Source: Mercurialis annua (taxonomy: Eukaryota; Streptophyta; Magnoliopsida; Malpighiales; Euphorbiaceae). Taken from it: 64,000 nucleotides of DNA. Location: NCBI RefSeq assembly GCF_937616625.2, contig NC_065576.1, positions 29,075,128 to 29,139,127 of the forward strand. The letters run 5' to 3'. The position numbers were made by a program, and so were the translations under genes. This document shows positions 14,611-24,450 of the stretch, piece after piece. The notes beneath the pieces are model-generated. The model had not been told where the DNA came from. It did no database searches and saw nothing but the letters and a program-made list of their open reading frames with translations. Every line of letters starts with the position of its first letter. Within the stretch, counting starts at the first letter, position 1.

Positions 14611-15417
14611 AAACGTCTACAAAGGTTACGAAACAAAACCAAACGTTTAAAAATTTACGAAACAAATCCAAATGTTTCACTTTTTAGCCATTTAAGCCAA
14701 CGTTTTCCCATTTTAACGATTTAAGCCAAACGTCTAAAAACAATACGAAATAAATCCAAGCGTTTCACCTTTTTAGCAATTTAAGCCAAACGTTTACAAA
14801 CGTTACAAAACAAATACAAAAGTTACACATTTTTAGCAATTTAAGCCAAACGTTTACAAACGTTACAAAACAAATCCAAACATTTCTCCTTTTTAGCAAT
14901 TTAAGCCAAACATTTACAAACGTTACGAAACAAATCCAAGCGTTTCACCTTTTTAGCAATTAAAGCCAAACATTTACAAACGTTACAAAACAAATCTAAA
15001 CGTTTCCCCTTTTTAGCGATTTAAGCCAAACGTCTACAAAGGTTACGAAACAAAACCAAACGTTTAAAAATTTACGAAACAAATCCAAATGTTTCACTTT
15101 TTAGCCATTTAAGCCAACGTTTTCCCATTTTAACGATTTAAGCCAAACGTCTAAAAACAATACGAAATAAATCCAAGCGTTTCACCTTTTTAGCAATTTA
15201 AGCCAAACGTTTACAAACGTTACAAAACAAATACAAAAGTTACACATTTTTAGCAATTTAAGCCAAACGTTTACAAACGTTACAAAACAAATCCAAACAT
15301 TTCTCCTTTTTAGCAATTTAAGCCGAACATTTACAAACGTTACGAAACAAATCCAAGCGTTTCACCTTTTTAGCAATTAAAGCCAAACATTTACAAACGT
15401 TACGAAACAAATCTAAA
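14611..15417 (+). repeat. 417-bp tandem duplication inside the array
   Basis: A block with rare variants (CGTCTAC, a half-monomer, then CCAACGTTTTCCC) starts at 14614 and recurs at 15031, an offset of 417 bp. The copies are almost identical through roughly 390 bases, so this is a recent unequal-exchange product. 417 is not a multiple of 60 because each copy contains two half-monomers. Confidence 0.85.
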
Positions 15418-18400
15418 CGTTTCCCCTTTTTAGCGATTTAAGCCAAACGTTTACAAATGTTATGAAACAAAACCAAACGTTTAAAACGTTACGAAAAAAA
15501 TCCAAACGCTTCACTTTTTAGCGATTTAAGCTAACATTTCCAAATTTTAGAGATTTAAGCCAAACGTTACGAACAAAATCCAAGCGTTTCACCTTTTCAG
15601 CGATTTAAGCCAAACGTTTACACACGTTACGAAACAAATCCAAACGTTACATATTTTTAGCAATCTATGCCAAACGTTTACAAAAGTTACGAAACAAATC
15701 CAAACGTTTCACATTTTTAGTAATTTAAGCCATACGTTTACAAACGTTACGAAACAAATCCAAGCGTTTCACCTTCCTAGCAATTTCAGCCAAACGTTTA
15801 CAAACGTTACGAAAGAAATCCAAGCGTTACACCTTTCTAGCAATTTAAGCCAAACGTTTACAAACGTTATGAAACAAATCCAAACGTTTCCCCTTTTTAT
15901 CAATTTAGGCCAAACATTTACAAACCTTACGAAACAAATCCAAACGTGTCACCTTTTTAGCAATTTAAGCGAAAAATTTACAAACGCTACGAAATAAATC
16001 CATGCGTTTTACGTTTTTAGCAATTCAAGCCAAACATTTACAAACGTTACGAAACAAATCCAAACGTTTCACCTTTTTAGCAATTTAAGCTAAACATTTA
16101 CAAACGTTACGAAACCAATCCAAGCGTTTCCCCTTTTTAGCAATTTAAGCCAAGCGTTTACAAACATTACAAAACAAATCAAAACGTTTCACCTTTTTAA
16201 CGATTTCAGCCAAACGTTTACAAAGGTTACAAATCAAATCCAAACGTATCACCTTTTTAGCAATTTAAGCCAAAAGTTTACAAACGCTACGAAACAAATC
16301 CACGCGTTTTACCTTTTTAGCAATTCAAGCAAAACGTTTACAAACGTTACGAAACAAATCCAAACCTTTCACCTTTTTAGAGATTTAAGCCAAACGTTTA
16401 CAAATGTTACGAAACAAATACAAAATTTCACCTTTTTAGCGATTTAAGCCGAACGTTTACAAAGGTGACGAAACAAAATCATACATTTCACCTTTTTAGC
16501 GATTTAAACAAAACATTCAAAACGTTACAAAACAAAAAGTTTACAAAGGTCAGGAAACAAAACCAAACGTTCCTCCTTTTTAGCGATTTAAGCCAAATGT
16601 TTACAAACGTTACGAAACAAATCCAAATGTTTCACCTTTTTATCGATTGAAGCCAAACATTTCCAAACGTTACGAAACTAAACCAAACGTTAAAAACGTT
16701 ACGAAACAAATCCAAGCGTTTCGCCTTTTTAGTGATTTAAGCCAAACGTTTACAAACGTTACGAAACAAATCCAAACGTTACACATTTTTAGCAATTTAA
16801 GCCAAACGTTTACAAACGTTACGAAACAAATCCAAACATTTCTCCTTGTTAGCAATTTAAGTCAAACATTTACAAACATTACGAAACAAATCCAAGCGTT
16901 TCACCTTTTTAGCAATTTAAGCCAAACGTTTACAAACTTTACAAAACAAATCCAAACGTTTACCCTTTTTAGCGATTTAAGCCAAACGTTTACAAACGTT
17001 ACGAAACAAATCCAAACGTTTCACTTTTTAGCGATTTAAGCAAACGTTTTCCCATGTTAACTATTTAAGCCAAACGTTTACAAACGTTTCATTTTTTTAG
17101 CGATTTCAGCCAAACGTTTACAAAAGTTACGAAGCAAATCCAAACGGTACACATTGTTAGCAATTAAAGCCAAACGTTTACAAACGTTACGAAACAAATC
17201 CAAATGTTTCACCTTTATAGCGATTGAATCTAAACGTTTACAAACGTTACGAAACAAAACCAAACGTTTAAAACGTTACGAAACAAATCCAAACGTTACA
17301 CATTTTTAGCAATTTAAGCCAAACGTTTACAAACGTTACCAAACAAATCCAAACGTTTCACCTTTTTAGCGATTTAAGCTAAACATTTACAAACATTACG
17401 AAACAAACCGAAGTGTTTCACCTTTTTAGCGATTTAAGCCAAACGTTTACAAACGTTACGAAACAAATCTAAACGTTTCCCCTTTTTAGCGATTTAAGCA
17501 AAACGTTTACAAATGTTATGAAACAAAACCAAACGTTTAAAACGTTACGAAAAAAATCCAAACGCTTCACTTTTTAGCGATTTAAGCTAACATTTCCAAA
17601 TTTTAGAGATTTAAGCCAAACGTTACGAACAAAATCCAAGCGTTTCACCTTTTCAGCGATTTAAGCCAAACGTTTACACACGTTACGAAACAAATCCAAA
17701 CGTTACATATTTTTAGCAATCTATGCCAAACGTTTACAAAAGTTACGAAACAAATCCAAACGTTTCACATTTTTAGTAATTTAAGCCATACGTTTACAAA
17801 CGTTACGAAACAAATCCAAGCGTTTCACCTTCCTAGCAATTTAAGCCAAACGTTTAAAAACGTTACGAAAGAAATCCAAGCGTTACACCTTTCTAGCAAT
17901 TTAAGCCAAACGTTTACAAACGTTATGAAACAAATCCAAACGTTTCCCCTTTTTATCAATTTAGGCCAAACATTTACAAACCTTACGAAACAAATCCAAA
18001 CGTGTCACCTTTTTAGCAATTTAAGCGAAAAATTTACAAACGCTACGAAATAAATCCACGCGTTTTACGTTTTTAGCAATTCAAGCCAAACATTTACAAA
18101 CGTTATGAAACAAATCCAAACGTTTCACCTTTTTAGCAATTTAAGCTAAACATTTACAAACGTTACGAAACCAATCCAAGCGTTTCCCCTTTTTAGCAAT
18201 TAAAGCCAAGCGTTTACAAACATTACAAAACAAATCAAAACGTTTCACCTTTTTAACGATTTCAGCCAAACGTTTACAAAGGTTACAAATCAAATCCAAA
18301 CGTGTCACCTTTTTAGCAATTTAAGCCAAAAGTTTACAAACGCTACGAAACAAATCCAAACATTTCTCCTTGTTAGCAATTTAAGTCAAACATTTACAAA

Positions 18401-20990
18401 CATTACGAAACAAATCCAAGCGTTTCACCTTTTTAGCAATTTAAGCCAAACGTTTACAAACTTTACAAAACAAATCCAAACGTTTACCCTTTTTAGCGAT
18501 TTAAGCCAAACGTTTACAAACGTTACGAAACAAATCCAAACGTTTCACTTTTTAGCGATTTAAGCAAACGTTTTCCCATGTTAACTATTTAAGCCAAACG
18601 TTTACAAACGTTTCATTTTTTTAGCGATTTCAGCCAAACGTTTACAAAAGTTACGAAGCAAATCCAAACGGTACACATTGTTAGCAATTAAAGCCAAACG
18701 TTTACAAACGTTACGAAACAAATCCAAATGTTTCACCTTTATAGCGATTGAATCTAAACGTTTACAAACGTTACGAAACAAAACCAAACGTTTAAAACGT
18801 TACGAAACAAATCCAAACGTTACACATTTTTAGCAATTTAAGCCAAACGTTTACAAACGTTACCAAACAAATCCAAACGTTTCACCTTTTTAGCGATTTA
18901 AGCTAAACATTTACAAACATTACGAAACAAACCGAAGTGTTTCACCTTTTTAGCGATTTAAGCCAAACGTTTACAAACGTTACGAAACAAATCTAAACGT
19001 TTCCCCTTTTTAGCGATTTAAGCAAAACGTTTACAAATGTTATGAAACAAAACCAAACGTTTAAAACGTTACGAAAAAAATCCAAACGCTTCACTTTTTA
19101 GCGATTTAAGCTAACATTTCCAAATTTTAGAGATTTAAGCCAAACGTTACGAACAAAATCCAAGCGTTTCACCTTTTCAGCGATTTAAGCCAAACGTTTA
19201 CACACGTTACGAAACAAATCCAAACGTTACATATTTTTAGCAATCTATGCCAAACGTTTACAAAAGTTACGAAACAAATCCAAACGTTTCACATTTTTAG
19301 TAATTTAAGCCATACGTTTACAAACGTTACGAAACAAATCCAAGGGTTTCACCTTCCTAGCAATTTAAGCCAAACGTTTACAAACGTTACGAAAGAAATC
19401 CAAGCGTTACACCTTTCTAGCAATTTAAGCCAAACGTTTACAAACGTTATGAAACAAATCCAAACGTTTCCCCTTTTTATCAATTTAGGCCAAACATTTA
19501 CAAACCTTACGAAACAAATCCAAACGTGTCACCTTTTTAGCAATTTAAGCGAAAAATTTACAAACGCTACGAAATAAATCCACGCGTTTTACGTTTTTAG
19601 CAATTCAAGCCAAACATTTACAAACGTTATGAAACAAATCCAAACGTTTCACCTTTTTAGCAATTTAAGCTAAACATTTACAAACGTTACGAAACCAATC
19701 CAAGCGTTTCCCCTTTTTAGCAATTTAAGCCAAGCGTTTACAAACATTACAAAACAAATCAAAACGTTTCACCTTTTTAACGATTTCAGCCAAACGTTTA
19801 CAAAGGTTACAAATCAAATCCAAACGTGTCACCTTTTTAGCAATTTAAGCCAAAAGTTTACAAACGCTACGAAACAAATCCACGCGTTTTACCTTTTTAG
19901 CAATTCAAGCAAAACGTTTACAAACGTTACGAAACAAATCCAAACCTTTCACCTTTTTAGAGATTTAAGCCAAACGTTTACAAATGTTACGAAACAAATA
20001 CAAACATTTCACCTTTTTAGCGATTTAAGCCGAACTTTTACAAAGGTGACGAAACAAAATCATACATTTCACCTTTTTAGCGATTTAAACAAAACATTCA
20101 AAACGTTACAAAACAAAAAGTTTACAAAGGTCAGGAAACAAAACCAAACGTTCCTCCTTTTTAGCGATTTAAGCCAAATGTTTACAAACGTTACGAAACA
20201 AATCCAAATGTTTCACCTTTTTATCGATTGAAGCCAAACATTTCCAAACGTTACGAAACAAAACCAAACGTTAAAAACGTTACGAAACAAATCCAAGCGT
20301 TTCGCCTTTTTAGTGATTTAAGCCAAACGTTTACAAACGTTACGAAACAAATCCAAACGTTACACATTTTTAGCAATTTAAGCCAAACGTTTACAAACGT
20401 TACGAAACAAATCCAAACATTTCTCCTTGTTAGCAATTTAAGTCAAACATTTACAAACATTACGAAACAAATCCAAGCGTTTCACCTTTTTAGCAATTTA
20501 AGCCAAACGTTTACAAACTTTACAAAACAAATCCAAACGTTTACCCTTTTTAGCGATTTAAGCCAAACGTTTACAAACGTTACGAAACAAATCCAAACGT
20601 TTCACTTTTTAGCGATTTCAGGCAAACGTTTACAAAAGTTACGAAGCAAATCCAAACGGTACACATTGTTAGCAATTAAAGCCAAACGTTTACAAACGTT
20701 ACGAAACAAATCCAAATTTTTCACCTTTTTAGCGATTGAATCTAAACGTTTACAAACGTTACGAAACAAAACCAAACGTTTAAAACGTTACGAAACAAAT
20801 CCAAACGTTACACATTTTTAGCAATTTAAGCCAAACGTTTACAAACGTTATCAAACAAATCCAAACGTTTCACCTTTTTAGCGATTTAAGCTAAACATTT
20901 ACAAACATTACGAAACAAACCGAAGTGTTTCACCTTTTTAGCGATTTAAGCCAAACGTTTACAAACGTTACGAAACAAATCTAAACGTTT
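15398..20990 (+). repeat. Three-copy higher-order repeat of about 2 kb
   Basis: A diagnostic word (AAATGTTATGAAACAAAACC) occurs at 15455, 17511 and 19035, offsets of 2,056 and 1,524 bp. Copy 1 is about 15398-17453, copy 2 about 17454-18977, copy 3 about 18978-20990. Copy 2 lacks 532 bp: near 18350 it joins sequence equivalent to 16300 directly to sequence equivalent to 16832. Copy 3 lacks about 80 bp near 20617, including the half-monomer with TTTTCCCATG. The copies differ by only scattered single bases, much less than neighbouring monomers differ from each other. Confidence 0.88.
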
Positions 20991-21359
20991 CACCTTTTTA
21001 GTGATTTAAGCTGAACATTTACAAAGGTTACAAAACAAAAGCAAACGTTTCACCTTTTTAGTGATTCAAGCCTAACGTTTACAAACATTACGAAACAAAT
21101 CCAATCGTTTCACCTTTTTAGCGATTTAATCCAAACGTTTACAAACATTACGAAACAAATCCAAACGTTTCACCTTTTTAGCGATTTAATCCAAACGTTT
21201 ACAAACATCACGAAACAAATCCAAATGCGTAATATCCTGTAAAATTTAAATTTATTGTTTCGATAATTTCCGACGTTTTTCCGGTTGTTTTAAAGTAAAT
21301 TCGAAGTTAGTGGTTCGGTTTGTGGTTGAACCAAAAGGGTTGAACCATACCCTTACAAT

Positions 21360-21511
21360 CAGGTCTCAAAAGAGACCTGATTTTTGAACAAGTCTCGTAC
21401 GAGACACAAGGTCTCATACGAGACCTTAATGAAAAATGTCTGGTCTCGTACGAGACCAGGGTTCTCGAACGAGAACCAGCCTTAAATGGCTGGTCTCTTT
21501 CGAGACCAGCC
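21360..21511 (+). repeat. Palindrome cluster in U3 of LTR B
   Basis: Six short inverted repeats in 150 bp, all variants of GGTCTC-NNNN-GAGACC. Examples are 21360-21379, the perfect 16-mer GGTCTCGTACGAGACC at 21442-21457, GGTTCTCGAACGAGAACC near 21459-21476 and GGTCTCTTTCGAGACC near 21492-21507. They sit just upstream of a TATA-like box. Each could form a hairpin or bind a dimeric protein; which, if either, is unknown. Confidence 0.82.
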
Positions 21512-21550
21512 TTACCAAGGCAGGGGGAACTTTCGTCTTCCGTTCTAACC

Positions 21551-21558
21551 TATTTAAA
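21551..21558 (+). promoter_or_regulatory. Possible TATA box of LTR B
   Basis: TATTTAAA lies about 320 bp inside the LTR, downstream of the palindrome cluster, a reasonable place for the U3 promoter. It is one AT-rich word in AT-rich DNA, so support is weak. Confidence 0.3.
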
Positions 21559-22600
21559 CCTACTTAAATACCTAAGTTTTGACCCTAGTTCATTCTCCAT
21601 TCTACAAAGAAACCATAGATGTCATTCCCTTCCGTTTTCGCTGAGAATTCACTGATCAAAATCCCTCTCAAAGTTCAAGGAAATTCATCGGTAAGTTTGT
21701 TTTGTAATTTCAATTTTGGCTTTGAACGGCATTACGTATATTTGATCGTTCTTATTCGTTTGTAGATCTAAATCAAAACCGTTTGTTTCCAGAGATTCTA
21801 GACTCGCGTATCTTCGATTCCCCACATTGATTTCGCAAAACGGTACGTGATCGTCCTCGTTTCAATCGCCGTACGGTTTATCGCTTTGAGTTTGTATATT
21901 CGGTTTTTGGATTTCATGTTGCTGCCGATTCCCTTCATGATCTTTGGCTTTGATTTTGGTTATATTCATGATTATATATCGCTTGGAATGATTAGTCGCT
22001 TTTAGTTTAAACTCTCGGTTTAAAATTGTTCCACCGTTAATCGACGTCTCGGTTGAGCTATTATTTGATTAATTATGTTTTATCTTTAATTGTGAGTTTT
22101 GGTTCTCATTGCTACGGGATGTTTGGGTTATTGATTATAATGAATTATATTGTTATAATTTGAAATCATATAGAATTAAGAATAAAGGTTTTGATCTGTT
22201 ACTTCATATTTATGGAATAAGGGCTTGTTCAATGCAATTGGGCGCTTAAGCGGGTTTTGTGGGATTTCAAATTGTAGGGGATGGCTTTTTAGCCATTATA
22301 GTCACCATATTACTCTTCTTAAATTAAGTAAATGATCAAGGTTATCTATATAATTGAATTATTTTTTTATTTTAACCTTTGAATTTCGGTTTGGTTTAAG
22401 AATTTGTAAAGTGTAAACGTTAAATATTTTACAACTTATGTTAATATAATTACTCGGGTAATTATATTTGTTTTCAAATATCGAAGTGGCTAAATTACAA
22501 TTTGGCCCTTAAACATATTTTTAACTTTTTAAGTTGTTGGTTATAACTTTATATTTCATTTTGAATTATATTATCTATATTTAATTTCGAATATCAAATT

Positions 22601-22683
22601 GATTAAAGTACAGTTTAGTCCCTAATTGGCTAAAGTACAGTTTAGTCCCTAATTGGCTGAAGTACAGTTTAGTCCCTAAACTT
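22601..22683 (+). repeat. 27-bp tandem repeat in LTR B, three copies
   Basis: The word AAGTACAGTTTAGTCCC recurs at 22606, 22633 and 22660, a 27-bp period. It matches the four-copy 28-bp repeat in LTR A (4883-4993, opposite strand). Confidence 0.85.
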
Positions 22684-23384
22684 TTATAAATTTAAAATGG
22701 TTAAGTTTTGGTTGTAACTTGGGCCACTTGAAATTGAAGTTATTGAGTTCTGCTTTTAAAATGGATTATTATTTTATCGAATTATTTTATAAATATAAAC
22801 TCGGGTTTATATTTGATAAACGTTTTGGGTCGGGTTAGACTTGGGTCACCCGACAAGTGAGGTTAGCTTGGTAGTTATCGGTGACTCGGCTAACCCACTA
22901 GTTGGAAATTAATTATTATTTAAAGATTTTAAATAACATTTGTAAATTGGATTTTAAAGCGAGAATTCAGTAGACTTGTATTAATTGAGCGTTTCTACCT
23001 ATTGGGTAATTTTGTGTTGTTCTTGATTGTTTTATTCCGACGTGTTATTTGTGCTAGTCCTATGTGGTGTCTAGTACTCTCAAGAGTTAGGGTCTGTTTT
23101 TAATAATTATTTTATTTGTCTAGACTAGTCTACTGTTTGTGCTTCAGAGGCGAACCAAGATTAGTTGCTTGCCGGTTATCACGTGGATTAGCAAGCAGTG
23201 AGTTTGTACTTACTATTTACCGCTTTATTAAGTAAATTGTTATTTTAATATTAAATATATATACTGTACGTATATTTCGAACTGTTTTTATATTATGGCT
23301 CTTAGTTGGAACATGCTACCTAATGGGCATCATTAGAACTGCATGCGCACCGGTAATGATCTGGGTAAGGTATATATGGAAATG

Positions 23385-23512
23385 TGGTAACTCGGTGTGA
23401 GCATAGTTCTCGGGACCAAATAGAGTAACTCGGTATAGCACAACTCTCGGGACTCTGGATATGGTAAAAGTGTGGTCAGTGGTAACTCGGTGTAGCTCAG
23501 CTATCGGGACCA
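23385..23512 (+). repeat. Three-copy motif in LTR B
   Basis: TAACTCGGT occurs at 23388, 23426 and 23483, each followed by a GCATAG/GCACAA/GCTCAG-like word and by CTCGGGAC or TATCGGGAC. Counterpart of the block at 4044-4172 in LTR A. Confidence 0.6.
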
Positions 23513-24112
23513 GGCCTATTGGATTATGTTATTATTTAGAATTATGGATTAGGGTTCCAACTATTATTCGTAATATCGTTATTAAATGTTTTAAACGGTT
23601 TTAAAGGTTTTCCACTTGATAAATGTAAATAGTGGTATAAACTCATCTCAGTATATCTGACCCCGTTGTTTTCCCAATTTTTCCCAGGGTTATGATCTGA
23701 GAGAGTCTGGTTATCTCCGTCTTTACTTTTCTCGGAGGTTTCATTTATTTTAGTAAAACTATCAAACTGTTTTATTCTTAGACCGCAGTAGTTGACTAGG
23801 CGTCCTTATTTTATTCTAGTTGTTGTCGGATTGGTCCGACTGGATTATTATTGCTTTGGCATGTTATATAATTATTCAAAATTATTTATGTTACGCCTAT
23901 TTATAACTCAGTATTGGAAAGCATGTTATATTTAAATGTTGAATACTATAACTGCTAGAATTAGGCTGAAGTCTCGGTTGCCCCTCGAGCATTGGTTTTC
24001 TGCAGGTTTAATTGAATTGTATGATATAAGGAAGGCTAGCTACGGGTGTTGGTACTACATTACCCATGCCCTAGCGGCGGTCACGATTCATGAAAATGGG
24101 TCGTGACAAACT

Positions 24113-24124
24113 TGGTATCAGAGC
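24113..24124 (+). other. Primer-binding site of element B (tRNA-iMet type)
   Basis: TGGTATCAGAGC, four bases after the LTR's terminal GTGACA (24103-24108). Identical to the site in element A. It identifies initiator tRNA-Met as the likely primer for reverse transcription in this family. Confidence 0.93.
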
Positions 24125-24450
24125 TTTGGTTTCAAACCAAGGCCATTTGCTTACTATGTGTTTACTCTGTTAAGTGTTGTTGTGTCTTAGGAACTACTGC
24201 AGATATAGGTTTCTGTCATGTCTTTAAAATGTCATCTTTTGATTTTTAAAATATTCTGCCTACACCAATAGGATTGCGTCGAGTCAGTCATTATATGTTT
24301 ATTTGATGCTTTTAATTGTTAATGTTATTTCACTTGGGTGAATATCTAATATTGTTGATTTCTTGGGAAATCTTATTTGTTACTTGTTTTGTTCATACTT
24401 AGGTATGGAATATTTGTGTATTTAAATTGTTCTTGTTCAATCCTTAGGAT

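Larger units (their letters stand above)
9795..21227 (+). repeat. 60-bp satellite array, plus orientation (segment 2)
   Basis: About 11.4 kb of head-to-tail 60-bp monomers. The register is perfectly regular over long stretches, for example 12481-13440 where every 60 bases starts at the same monomer position. It also contains half-monomers of about 29 bp and two classes of higher-order duplication (listed separately). Most variants are C to T or G to A at CpG sites. No gene, promoter or RNA gene is seen. Confidence 0.97.
21228..24108 (+). repeat. 5' LTR of element B
   Basis: A 2,881-bp LTR whose start aligns with TGTAATATCC of LTR A and whose end is GGGTCGTGACA. Upstream, 21223-21227 (AAATG) would be the left target-site copy, but the right end of the element is lost so it cannot be confirmed. 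No coding capacity is evident. Confidence 0.9.

Noticed and set aside
16670..16855. Minus-strand frames of the type NVWICFVTFVNVWLKSLKR, which look like membrane segments
   Set aside because: Reverse strand of the same satellite; open only where the CC-rich variant removes a TGA. The hydrophobic look comes from TTT/GTT-rich DNA.
9795..21227. CRISPR-like array
   Set aside because: Repeats are directly adjacent with no unique spacers, repeat length is 60 bp and the context is plant retrotransposons.
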